The translations under genes and the position numbers were made by a program. Of a stretch of DNA of 64,000 nucleotides, positions 48,731 through 59,780 are shown in pieces; the first letter of the stretch is position 1; every line of letters starts with the position of its first letter. Under the pieces are notes generated by a model. That model saw only the letters and a program-made list of their open reading frames with translations, did not search any database and was not told the DNA's origin. Source of the DNA: Datura wrightii (Eukaryota; Streptophyta; Magnoliopsida; Solanales; Solanaceae); the NCBI GenBank assembly GCA_035772735.1, contig JASDFA010000003.1, forward strand, positions 57,656,501 through 57,720,500. Reading direction: 5' to 3'.

Positions 48731-50026
48731 TGATCTTGGGGAGATTTATATGCCCAAGTGATACTCAAAAGTATCATTTTCGCCTTGTTTATCTAGCAAT
48801 GTGTATACATTTTCATGTAATTGGTAATAAAATGTGAATTTATACTAACCAACATGATTAGCATTGTTTTGTAGGTAAAATGTGATTTCGGGAAGCTAAT
48901 ATGCATGTTGGATGATATCGGAGTTGGACTTGCATGCGAGCAAGGGAAAAAGCATTGGACTGCACAAATTAAAGGGGCTCCGCGATGGAGCCGTGTCACG
49001 CTGCCATCGCGGAGGCACTCTGCCTGGAGGGTGAAAAATTCCTCAATTTCCAGTGGAGGCTCGCAACAGCTCCCTGGCACGGTGGCTAGCCTCCACGTTG
49101 CACGCTGTGCCACATTGGTGCTTTATTCTTGGACCCCCAAATTCCAGTGAGTGTCCGCGTCCACGGCGTGTCACGGAGGCAGTGCTCCGCGATGCACTCC
49201 GTGACACGTTGCTTGTTATTCCGGGAAAAATTCCCACTAGTATAAATAGAACACTTAGGTTCATTTTTCATAATTCAGACTTGGTGGAGTAAGGACGTGG
49301 GTTACAGGCAGTTGAGGGACGAAAAGTTCAGGGTTTTTTCTCTCTTTCTTTCTTCTTTAACTCAATTGTTTGTATGATTAACACTTGTTTTAGGATGATT
49401 AATCCACAAATGAGTGGCTAATTCCCTTCCTTGCTGAGGTTATGAACACTTGTGATGAATTTTGATTATTAATTATATGGATTTTCATCTTTTTCTTCCA
49501 TGTTGTTCTATTAATTCTTGTTCTTACTGCATTGGTGTGTGGCCTACATTAATGTATATCTAAAAAGTTTGATTTCACTCGAGAGAGCACGAAATTGGAA
49601 AGTTGTGAATTAATAGGATATTGTTCTTTACTTGATTTGGGAAAATTGAGTTTTGATGTGCTTTCCTGATAGAAATATACTTGAAAGCTGTATTAGTCAA
49701 TTTAGGAACCGGAATTGTATGGCTAGAACATGAATTGCATTTGATCACAGAAATGTAGACGGATGGTTCATGATTCTTAAGTGAGATTAAATACGAGAGT
49801 TTTAATCTCTTGGCAAATGTTCTTGGCTAGCAACTGGAGGAAAAGATTAACCAATTTATGATGATAATCAGTTTCATTACATGTTCTTTAACCTCGGCAT
49901 GCTTTTATCCATAGTCCAAATTCAAAGTAGATAATTGTTTGTAGTTTAGTATAAAATTTATAAAACAAATTATTCAATTTTTGGTTATTTAGTTGTCAGC
50001 ATATTTAGAAGTAAAAATATAGTATA
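48731..50026 (+). repeat. Solo LTR G1 (plus strand)
   Basis: It is flanked by TAGGG (48726-48730 and 50027-50031), and the paralogous E LTR has a single TAGGG at 13796-13800. It starts TGATCTTGGGGAG and contains the palindrome cassette (49167-49208), a TATA box (49240-49248) and about 0.75 kb of leader-like DNA. It ends about 110 bp short of its sister G2, apparently by an internal deletion between TAGT repeats near the 3' end. No coding region or second LTR adjoins it. Confidence 0.85.
49167..49248 (+). promoter_or_regulatory. Palindrome cassette and TATA box of G1
   Basis: Perfect 12-bp arms CGTGTCACGGAG (49167-49178) and its complement (49197-49208) enclose GCAGTGCTCCGCGATGCA. Thirty-one bases later comes AGTATAAATAGA. 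The same order is present in G2 and element A. Confidence 0.7.
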
Positions 50027-50513
50027 TAGGGATACCTATCTAGAAGTACCCTGAGAGTCTTATTGGACTGGATTTTGTAATTTGTGTTCTATGACTGGCC
50101 AGAGCTACTTATCTGGAAGCATCGTAACCATCTAAAGAACAAACTGAAACTGAAGCTGGTGGTTCTAAGACTGGTTAGAGTTTCTTATCTGGAAGCGTCG
50201 TAACCATCTAAAGATCAAACTAAAATCTGATTACTGATAATTGAGTCTAATAACAGATAACTGAGAGGCACCACTGACACCTCAAGAAAAGACGGTAGTC
50301 AAACTGATCAGTTGACATTTCTAAAAATACGGAACATGCTAATAATCTGACTGAAATCGACTAGCATGCTATTGACTGAGATTTCAACAAATATTAATAA
50401 TATCGGAATCTTAACACTGATAGAATCAAGCAACATGAATAACTAATCATTTATGAAAGACTCTAATTTACTGCATTAGAAAGCTAGGGCTAACTCATTT
50501 TACAAGAAGCTAG

Positions 50514-50600
50514 TTTCCACATGATTTCTAAAAATTGGAAAAAAATATAGCAGCTACTTTCCACATGATTTCTAAAAATTGGAAAAAAATATAGCAACTA
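50514..50600. repeat. 44-bp tandem duplication in E 5' LTR
   Basis: Units start at 50514 and 50558 (TTTCCACATGATTTCTAAAA...). The 3' LTR has a single unit near 23675, so the duplication followed insertion. Confidence 0.85.
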
Positions 50601-51662
50601 ATAACATGGATAATATTCCACCTGAAACTTATCGAATTCTGTTTGAAAACTTTCTAAATTTTGAAACCTCTGGGGTATAACAGATAGAAGATTATGGAAG
50701 GGTTTTGGGAACACAAGGGAACAACAATTCCCTTATTGAATTTCCACATACCTGGTGAAGAAATCCCCGAGAAAATCCCTTGATAATTTGAGAAGAAAAT
50801 TGATTTCCCTAGCTTCTACTCTGAGTTTTTCTAGGAGAGTTTTACGATCTGACTTCTGAGGGAATGAGAGGAGTGAATTATATCATTGATTACACCCCTA
50901 AATTTCCTGAAAATAACCCAAAATGATGTAGTATTAAAAAGATGGGAAATTGCAAAATTATCCCTGGGGAAAAATCTAGAAAAAAATTGCTGACAAGAAC
51001 CAACGGGTCACTCAACGAGTCGTTTGTTGAGACCATAGCTCGTGGGACCAGTCGTTGGTCTTGGGGCCTGGATTTTTGTCTCACTGAAACTGGCAACGAG
51101 ATAGACCATGACTCATTTGGATGAACCAATGGATTGTTGGTACCTCCCATGGCTACTAACAGGAAAATCTGGGAAGCCTAACAACGAGCACCACAACGAC
51201 TCATTGGAAGACCCAACGAGTCATTGTATCGAGTCGTCACCTCCACTAGAAAAATTCTGAGGATCCCTAAACTTGTCACCATGGGTGGTAACAATGACTC
51301 ATTGTGTGCTACAACGGGTCGTTGTTTCCACTCGTTGTCACTGAATGAGAATTCTGGGAGTCCCAACTAATAACTCACACCACGAGTTGTTGTATCACAC
51401 GACGACTCATTGGTTGAGTCATAGGTTCCTGGAAAAGGGAGTTTTGAGTTAAGGACCAATGAGTGACAGGACGACTTATATTTCTCACAACGGGTTGTTC
51501 CATGTCCCGTTGGTTCCTGAAGGACCAAGGCAGGGTGACCATGACTCAGACAATAGTTTATTGGAGCTGACCACGACTCTTGTCTCAGTCGTTTGAGGCA
51601 AAATTTCTTGTTTCTTCTGGATTTTTCTTGCAAGTTTGTTCTAGAAAAGTTTATGTGTGTTC

Positions 51663-51829
51663 TACTTAATCCTAATATACTCTAATCTTGCAATATTGTA
51701 TTGATTAGTACTAGATAGAGTGGGCTTAGCATTGTCTCAGTGGAATTGGATCCCAACTCTACATTGGGTTCTATATTTTCTTTGATCATTCACAGTACCA
51801 GAATCTAGAGTGGATTTAAACGAGATTAC
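51663..51829 (+). repeat. 3' LTR of element B, second part
   Basis: It continues 12808: the blocks 'cctaatatactctaatcttg', 'actagatagagtg' and 'gatttaaacgag' match 8968-9131 of the 5' LTR. It ends ATTACA. Confidence 0.75.
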
Positions 51830-52568
51830 AGTGCTGCATTTACAGTGGTTTGATCATATTTTCATTAAGTGAGGCAGCCCTAAGAGACTGAAATTGCAGT
51901 GAATTGGTGAATTGTCCGCAATATTGGTGCAACAACTGCGGTGAAATGTTTGCATTTTTTGTAAATGTGAATCGGTCTATATATTTTTCCCCAAAATGTA
52001 TCCTTCATTGTTCTTAACATATCTTGACATCTAGAGCTCGATTGGAGGTGGTTTTTGGTGCCATTTATTTATATTTGAAAGAGGGTAAGATTTTAAATTC
52101 TATTTTACTTTTTTCCACTGCTTTGTCTTGGATTTCGAGCTTTAATCCATCCTTGGGGAGGAAGAATTGGGGGGTTTTGCACAAAGTCTTAACATTTAGA
52201 TTTTTGATGATTTGTTAGTCGGATAAGGCTCGATTTTGGCTAGTTTTTGGCGCATAAGATTTTTGCATTATAGGTAAAATAATCTTGGGAAAAATTTCCA
52301 CATTCGCCCTCGAGTCTCGGGGTTGAATTTTTGAATTGATTTTTTACCCAGACTTTTATATTTCTATATAGGTATCGTTACTTCTGTTTTAATGAGTAGA
52401 TCGTATTTGTAATAGCATGGCAGATATCCGAGGAATAGCATAAGGGGAAAGCTTTCAAATGACTGTTTATAGTTTTTCTTTTGGCCTTGAGGTAGGTTAT
52501 GATTGTATTTCTCTAGACTTGGTTTGGTTTGGTAGTATATGTTCGTTCTGTTTGGTTATATGGGTATA

Positions 52569-53811
52569 TAACTACACGCAAGTGCACGTGGTCGAACAAG
52601 TAGTAAAGTGGCTTAAGTAAGCCAAGTATCGATCCCACAGGGACTGGGATGAAGTGCAATCTGCTCAAGTGTACTATATTTCAATTCTAAAGATGCAGAC
52701 AACAGTGTAACCAAGAGTTTGATATTTTGATTTCTAATAATTATGCTAAGTCTAAAACAATTATCTAATGTGAGTCTGAACTATGAATGTGAGCATGCTA
52801 AGGTTAAACGAACATGTAATGAAATTAATTGTCAAGATAATTTGGTTAGCCTTTTCCTCCGGTTGCTAGTCAAGAATTATCGCCAAGGGATTAAAACTCT
52901 TGTATTTAACCCCACTTAAGAATCATGAACCATCCACCTACATTTCTGTGGTTAAATGCAATTCATGTTCTAGCCATACAAAACCTATTCCTAAATTGAC
53001 TAATACAACTTTCAGGTATATTTCTATCCTGAAGGTAAATCAATTCTCAATTTTCCCAAACTAAGAAAGGATCATATCCTATTAATTCACAACTTTCCAA
53101 TTTCTTGCTCTCTCGAGTGAAACCGAACTTTTTAGATATATATTAACGTAGGCCACACATTAATGCAGTAAGAACAAGAATCAATAGAACAACCATGGAA
53201 GAAAAGATGAAAAACCAAAGAATCAATAATCACATTTCATTACAAGTGTTCTTAACCTCAGCAAGAAGATGAATTAGCCACTCATTTGTGGATTAAACAT
53301 CGTTAAATGAGTGTTAAACATACAAGCAATTGAATACAAGAAGAAGGAAAGAGAGAAAAACCCTGATAATTTCGTCCCCTCAACTGCCTGTAACCCACGT
53401 TCTTGCTCCACCAAGTCAGAATATTAAAAATGAACCTAAGTGTTCTATTTATACTGGTGGGAATTTTTTTCGGAATAACAAGCAACGTGTCACGGAGTGT
53501 ATCGCGGAGCACTGCCTCCGTGACACGTTGTGTATCACGGAGCACTGCTTCCATGACACGTTGCTGTTCCACCACAGGCCAAATTTTGCATTTTTTCCTT
53601 GTTGACATCCGAGTCCAACTCCAATCTCTCCCAACACGTATTTTAGCTTCCCAACATTATATTTCACCTGCAAAACAACGCTAATCATGTTGGTTAGTAT
53701 AAATTCACATTTTATTATCAATCACATGAGAATGTATAAACATTGATAGATAAACAAGGCTAAAATGACATCTTTGAGTATCACTTGGGCATATAAATTT
53801 GCCCAAGATCA
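52569..53811 (-). repeat. Solo LTR G2 (minus strand)
   Basis: It is flanked by GTATA (52564-52568 and 53812-53816). Read on the minus strand it starts TGATCTTGGGCAAAT, holds the palindrome cassette (15-bp perfect arms, 53483-53497 with 53516-53530) and a TATA box (53445-53454), and ends with a TGTGGGATCGATAC block and ...GTAGTTA. That end block is usual just before TGGCGCC-type primer sites. It is the full-length reference for G1. Confidence 0.87.
53445..53560 (-). promoter_or_regulatory. Palindrome cassette and TATA box of G2
   Basis: On the minus strand the arms CAACGTGTCACGGAG and complement come first, a further decayed arm (53536-53560) lies upstream, and GTATAAATAG follows about 30 bases downstream. 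The arrangement is as in G1. Confidence 0.7.
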
Positions 53812-54890
53812 GTATAGTTTATATGTTTCATGACTATTAGGGTGAATTGCTAACTAGAATTAGATTGTGATGAATTTATGGAAAATTCGCCATTTCTTGG
53901 ACATTAATAGTACTCCTTTATAATACCTACTTTAGATTGTTAGCTACTTCAGTGAGGATAGGTTTGGGATCCTTAGGTTATAATTAGGAGCGACTTTCGT
54001 GGTAGAATCAGTCGTTATTGATTTATTGGAGTTGTTATCACTTTACTCTCTCATTTTCTTATTGTTATGAGATTGTGGGCCTAAGGCCGTCGTTTTGTAG
54101 GGGCTAGACACCAGGTTAGTATGATTATTGTATGGAAGGTGATTTACCATATCTGATGTGCAATTATATACTTATATATATACACCTAAGTGAGCATGCA
54201 TACATCCACTTTCATGTACATGGATTGAGGTATGATTTGGAGGAAAAATACTATTTTTCGACTTTTAAACTGAAATGCCTCATCCTATATTGATTTTGAG
54301 CTCCTAGGGGAGTGTATTACGACTTTTACTGATTTTTGGTTTTATAATGAGAGTTGTACTTTTTTTTCAATTTGATCTAATGTAAGATTTCTGTCCATTT
54401 CTACTATTTGTTCCAATATAAGATTCCGATCTAGTTATACTTTACTTTATTGTTATGTTCGAGATGAGATGTTGGGCGGCCTGAGGTAAGATGCCGGATT
54501 TCACAATTACTATGTTCAAGGTGAGATGTTAGGTGCCCCGAGGTAAGATGTTAGTATTCGCTGCATAATGCATTGGCCACATATTGTATTCCGCCATCCC
54601 ATACTGTATTTCACACTCTTGTATACTTGTATGTATATATTCACATTTGTGTATTACTATTTTTGTCACATTATCCCTAATATGTTGCGATTTCCAGGTT
54701 AGTTTTGATAGATAGTTTCTTTCATGTCTTTTATATTATATATTGTCTTTTGAGCTCGATAGGCGTATGATGCCTACTAGGTACCCCATGTTTTGGTACT
54801 CATACTACACTTTTGCATCTTTTTATGATGTAGCGTCCAATATGATTCACCCTCGTCAATCCTCTACTCGTTCGTGGACCATGATCGAGC

Positions 54891-56180
54891 AGGTGTCCAT
54901 ATCTTGTCAAGGGTAATAACCATGAAGGAGTGATATCACTCATGATCCCAGTAGGGTAAGGGAGACACTTTCAACTGGTGAGGAATCCTTAGGCTAGGGC
55001 AAGGGAGACACTCTCTACTAGCGAGAACCCCTTATCCTATGGTGGCACATAGTTTTGAGACCTGGGTGCAGTGAACCCCAACCTACTCAATGTTTAATAC
55101 TACTCCTAAAACATACATAGTACTCATAATAATACATGAAACATGAGGTTTTTAATTGGCTAGTTTAAAATAACATGATAGATTCATAAACTACTTGACA
55201 TACACGAACTAGCCATGAAAATAATGCTGAAAGTACAGACATGATACATAAGCTTGATATTCATACATACTTGAGTAAAATCATGTTTCCTTGAAAATAG
55301 AAAATAATGAGAGTTTTTCGTAGAAATCATGTAATCATAATCATAAATCATAAGTAGAATCATGAGAGAATCAATTTAATAAGAGATCATAGAATTTTGC
55401 ATAGAAAAGGGCCTAATCCTAGAAATTCATGAAAATCATAATTCGAGACTTGAAGGAATAGAATTGATGAATTAGGCTTGAGATTGAGCATGAGGGTGGA
55501 GGAAATCCCTTATTCGTGATCCCACATACCTGGGCTTGAAGAGATTTTAACTAGACTCGAGACCCAAGAGAAATTGAGTAGTGGAATCCTAGCTTTTTCA
55601 GAATTCTTGAGAGAATTTTCTCTTCAATCTATGGTGTGAGAAGAGGAATGAGAGTTTAGGCTAAGTTGAAACCTTAAATAACCGTCTTAAAAAATCCAAA
55701 ACGACCAGGTTTAGAAGTTAATATCATAGAAAGTTATGAAAATACCCTTGGAAACTCGTACCAAAAAAATATCTGCCAGTCGTCACGACAAACACCATGA
55801 ATTGTTGGTTCTCACCTAAACTCGTGGTGACCATCCGTCATAAGTTGGGCCAAATTTACTTATCTAATCCTCATACAACGACACCATACCATGACTTATC
55901 ACAATATTCCACGAGTCATCTTGTAACTCGTTATATCCGGACTTTTCTCTACAGACACAAACAACGACTCATGACCACGAGTCATACCACCCTACACGAC
56001 TCATGGTGTGGACTCATGGTATGAGGGATAAAATTTCTAAGACTTACCACAGTTACACTAACGATTCATCCAATCATACAATGACTCGTATGATGAGTTT
56101 TTCTGAGAAAATCTCATATATTCCTGCTGGTTTTCACTCCAAGTCTAGGATCTGATCTTATGAAACATAGGGGTGTAACA
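54891..56180 (-). repeat. 3' LTR of element I, truncated, with palindrome array
   Basis: It ends GGGGTGTAACA at the polypurine tract (TTGTCTCCCCCTTGG). A 'ggtggcacatagttttgagac' block (about 55044) is shared with the F LTRs. ACGACTC/CACGAGTC variants are dense at 55785-56095. The left start is missing. Confidence 0.75.
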
Positions 56181-56399
56181 TTGTCTCCCCCTTGGTAACA
56201 TTCGTCCCTAAATGGAGATTAATAGAGATAAAAAGATAGGGAAAGAACTATAATCCCAAAACTAAAGGCTATAAACTGAATATTGTTGGAGTGACTGACT
56301 TCGAACTGAGATACGTAGACTAAATTGAATTCATGAATCGTACATGCATACTTAGACATGAGAGGGACTAAAGGACATGGAATTGAGTAGATTACTAAG

Positions 56400-57960
56400 G
56401 AAGAAACTAGGATATCATGCTAAAACTGAGCTAGGAGGGAAGAGGTGACGGAACTTGGCCATCATATTAGCTTTTGCTTCCCAAGTAGCTCCATTTACGA
56501 GTTGATTCCTCTAAAGGACTTTCAGCTCCATTTACGAGTTGATTCCTCCAAAGGACTTTCACTGAAGCGACCTCCTTGTTCCTCAACTTGCAAACCTGAT
56601 GATCAAGAATATCAATCCAAATATCTTCATAAGTGAGGCTATCCTTCACACTAATACACTCTACAGGTACCACTATAGTTGGATCGCCAATGCACCTCTT
56701 CAACAAAGACACATGAAAAAATGGATGCACCGATACTAACTCTGCTGGCAACTCCAACTCATAGGACACATTGCCAATGTGACTCATAATCCTATAAGGA
56801 CCAACATACTGGGGACTAAGCTTCCCCTTCTTTGAAAATCTCATCGCCCCCTTCATGGGCGACACCTTCAGAAACACTAAACCATCAATTATAAACTCAA
56901 GCTCTCTCCTTCTCATATCCGCATAGGATTTCTAACGATTTCGAGTTGTTTTCAGCCTTTTTCTAATAAGATAAACCTTCCCCATAGCCACATAAACTGA
57001 ACCTAGCCCTACTAATGTAGCCTAGCCAACCTTGAACCCTCCATAGGTGATCTACATCTCCGCCCATAAAGCGCCTCGAGTGGAGCCATCTAAATACTAG
57101 AATAGTAATTGTTATTGAAAACAAACTCAATGAGAGGCAAGTGATCATCCCATTTACCCTTGAAGTTGATCATGCAAGCTCTCAACATGTCCTCTAAAGT
57201 CTAATTGATTGGCTCAGACTGACCATATGTCTGCTGGTGAAAAGTTGTGCTAAGCTTAACTTGCGTACCAAGACCCTTCTTAAAAAACTTCCAAAATTGT
57301 GAGGTGAACTGAGTACCCCTATCAAAGATGATGGAAAAAGGGACTCCATGAAACTAACTAACTCCTAAGTACAAAGTATAGCATAATCCTCGTCTGAATT
57401 TGTAGCTTAACTGGTAGGAAATGTGCTGACTTAGTATTCCAGTCTATAACCACCCATATAGAATCATGTTGTCGGCACGTATGAGGAAAACCTATAATAA
57501 AATCCATATTTATCTCTTCCCACTTTAAAGTAGGAATGATGATATCTGAAGTCATACCTTCCGGTCTCTGGTGCTCAACCTTAACTTGTTGGCTTTCAAA
57601 CGCTTAGCCATAAATTCTGCAATATCCTTGTTCATGCCATTCCACCAATGACTTCCTGTAGATCACGGTACATCTTGGAGGAACTTGGGTGGGTAGAGTA
57701 TCTAGAGTCGTGAGCCTCTCTCAACATCCGCTCTCTCAAGTCATCCACATCTAAAAGACATAATTGGCCCTGATATCAAAGTACCCTATCTCCCCTTAGG
57801 AGAAAACCTCCATTTTATGATTTCGGACTACATCCTTTAACTTAACTAAGAGAGATCCTCGTCATGTTTCAATTTAACTTCTTCCACCAATGAATATTAC
57901 AAACCATTCTGAACAATGACACCACCATCTGCTTAATCCATAATGTGAACCCCTAGGTGA
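56400..57960 (-). pseudogene. pol: Integrase and chromodomain of element I
   Basis: The best piece (56467-56916, 149 residues) has the GPY/F module QYVGPYRIMSHIGNVSYELE, then the chromodomain start ILDHQVCKLRNKEVASVKVL. A 37-bp tandem duplication (56487-56560) then breaks the frame. The core piece (57358-57555) shows NMDFIIGFPHTCRQHDSIWV. HHCC and second-Asp regions are scattered over frames. Confidence 0.85.
56487..56560. repeat. 37-bp tandem duplication in element I chromodomain
   Basis: Units 56487-56523 and 56524-56560 differ by one base (CTCT/CTCC). The length is not a multiple of three. Confidence 0.88.
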
Positions 57961-57989
57961 GGAAGCCTATAGACATCTCTAGCCAACTC

Positions 57990-59780
57990 CTTTTTTCCAT
58001 CTTCCACATGAGCTACGCTCCCCATTGACAACCTGGAATAGCATCACCTACTACATTGGCCTTCCCTGGATGATAAAGAACACGCATGTCATAGTGCTTG
58101 AGAATCTCAAGCCATTTCCTTTATCAAAAATTCAGTTCCTTCTATGCACATACCGAAGGCTCTTATGGTCCATGAACATATCAACATGCACTCCATACAA
58201 ATAGTGGGTCCATATCATCAAGAAAACACTACCGCTGCTAACTCAAAGTCATGTGTCGGATAATTCTCTCATAAGTCATAACCTATCTCGAAGCATAAGC
58301 GATGAACTTATCATGCTGCATCGACACACCCGAGTCCAACTCTAGAGGCATCATATTTCACCATAAAGCCATTCATGCCCTCTGGTAGGATCAAGATCAG
58401 AGCCGAAATGAGTAGAGCCTTTTACTCTTAAAAGCTCTTCACAAAAGCATTGGACCACTAAAATTTGACCTTCTTCTAAGTCAACTGGTTAAAAGATAAG
58501 GCAATGGATAAAAATCCCTCTACAAACCTCATGTAGTAGCCGGCTAAACCCAAAAAGCTTATAATATTTGTAGGATTTAAAGGTCTAGGCCAGTTATTTG
58601 CCGGCTCAAACTTTTACGAATCCACCTGCACACCTTCACTAGACACGACATGCCAAGAAATGCAACTGAATTTATCCAAAACATACTTGCTAAACTTAGC
58701 AAGCAGCTGATGGTCCTTAAGAGTCTGCAATACAACCCTCAAATGAGCAGTATGCTCCTCCTCACTTTGAGAGTACACAAAGATATCATCTATGAAGACA
58801 ATGACGAACATATCCAAATACTGCTTGAATACCCTGTTCATCAAGTCCATAAAAGTTGCAAGAGTATTCGTTAGTACAAAAGACATAACTACAAATTCAT
58901 AGTGACTATACCGAGTCTAAAAGGTTGTCTTCATAATATCACACTCTCTAACTCTAAGCTGATGATAACTAGATCAAGGGTATACCTTGGAAAAACAACA
59001 TGCACCTGAAGCTGATCGATCAAATCATCAATCTTGGGAATGGGATACTTATTCTTGATTGCGACCTTTTTCAACTGGTGGTAGTCGATGCACATCCTAA
59101 GACAACCATCTTTCTTGCGCACGAGAAAGACTTGAGCACTCCATGGGGACATACTAGGCCTAATAAGCCCTTATGTAAGAGGTCCTTCAATTTTTCCTTC
59201 AACTTCTTTATCTTAGATGAAGTTATTCTGTAAGGAGAAATAGATATGGGATATGTATGAAAAAGAAAGTTGATCCCAAAGTTAATCTTCCTGCTCAGGA
59301 GGGACTCTTGGTAGATCATCGGAGAACATCTCTGGATACTCACAAATAACTAGGAGTGATTGAAGAGTTGGGGTTTCAGACTTAAAATACTTAACTCCAA
59401 CTAAATGATATACATAACCCTTAGAAATCAATTTCCCTGCCTTGAGGTAGGAGAAAAAGCAACGCATAAGCACTGCAGAACTACCCTTCCACTCTAGGAC
59501 TGGCTTACCCAGAAATTAGAATTCTACTTTCGGGTTCTACAATTGACTAAAGCATAATAAGAATACAATCAATCCATGCAAAAAATAACATCGAAGTCAT
59601 TCATGTCTAACTCTACAAGGTCGATTGAGGTGATTTTCTAGAGAATGGTAATAGTGCGTTTCTATATATCTTTCGTGCTAAAATTGACTCTCCGATAAGA
59701 GTAGGGATTGAGAAAGGATTCTGAGAGGATATCGGGACTGACACCAATGTTGATAGCAACGTAGGGAGTCATGAACAACT
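57990..59780 (-). pseudogene. pol: RT-RNase H and protease tail of element I
   Basis: RT fragments include 58614-58886 (MDLMNRVFKQYLDMFVIVFI and the box FIDDIFVYSQ, both Asp kept), 58931-59152 and 59071-59343. The linker (59282-59473) reads ISKGYVYHLVGVKYFKSETP. RNase H (57990-58480) survives only as short pieces. Homology with E and F ends near 59780, inside the protease. Confidence 0.82.

Larger units (their letters stand above)
12809..51662 (-). mobile_element. Element E: Tekay/Del-type chromovirus carrying three nested insertions
   Basis: On the minus strand the element has a 5' LTR (47740-51662), primer site, gag, protease, RT, RNase H, integrase, chromodomain, polypurine tract and a 3' LTR in three pieces (12809-14055, 23443-23826, 41816-42717). 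It sits in B's 3' LTR. The uninterrupted site survives in B's 5' LTR at about 8963-8967 (ATCTT). The right copy of the target repeat has decayed to TACTT (51663-51667). E lost its RT catalytic box (FIVD) and has many stops, so it is long dead. Confidence 0.85.
47740..51662 (-). repeat. 5' LTR of element E, interrupted by solo LTR G1
   Basis: It starts TGTCACAAACCC. G1 and its repeat occupy 48731-50031. Without them the LTR is about 2.6 kb, the same as the three 3' pieces together. It keeps empty sites for F (50280-50284) and D1 (50705-50709). A 44-bp tandem duplication (50514-50600) is absent from the 3' LTR. The palindrome array is at 50990-51610. Confidence 0.87.
7702..51829 (+). mobile_element. 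Element B: non-autonomous LTR retrotransposon (gag-only), split by element E
   Basis: A 5' LTR (7702-9131), a primer site of the TGGCGCCGTTGCC type, a short broken gag-like region, two stem-loops, a long non-coding 3' region and a G-rich polypurine tract (about 12345-12356) lead into a 3' LTR. That LTR begins near 12360 and is interrupted at 12808. Its remainder resumes at 51663 and ends at 51829. No protease, RT or integrase is found, so movement would have needed enzymes supplied in trans. It is the oldest layer of the nest and the host of E. Confidence 0.75.
51830..54890 (+). repeat. LTR-like region J (plus strand), interrupted by G2
   Basis: Excluding G2 (52569-53811) this is about 1.8 kb of non-coding DNA. 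It has a TATA-like CTATATATTT near 51978, G-rich leader blocks and a right-hand segment (about 54750-54820) whose order GAGCTCGATAGGCGTATGAT, TGCCTACTAG, TACTCATACTACACTT is typical of nightshade Ty3 LTR ends (from memory). No partner LTR or coding part is present in the window. The borders are soft. Confidence 0.45.
54891..59780 (-). mobile_element. Element I: truncated Tekay/Del-type chromovirus
   Basis: On the minus strand a 3' LTR (left part lost), polypurine tract, chromodomain/integrase, RNase H, RT, linker and the protease tail are present. The element is cut near 59780 within the protease, where pararetroviral sequence starts, so gag, primer site and 5' LTR are absent. Its sequence is related to E and F. 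Confidence 0.82.

Noticed and set aside
48731..50026. G1 as a Helitron or DNA transposon
   Set aside because: Five-base target duplications, an internal TATA promoter, an LTR-style end block in G2 and lack of terminal inverted repeats or a CTRR end favour a solo LTR.
12809..51667. Claiming a perfect target duplication for element E
   Set aside because: Left ATCTT and right TACTT differ and E's outer ends are decayed. The insertion is supported instead by the split B LTR, so only an approximate border is given.
52024..52218. 64-residue frame near 52 kb as a small gene
   Set aside because: It lies in LTR-like region J, has no recognisable domain and its composition follows the AT-rich background.
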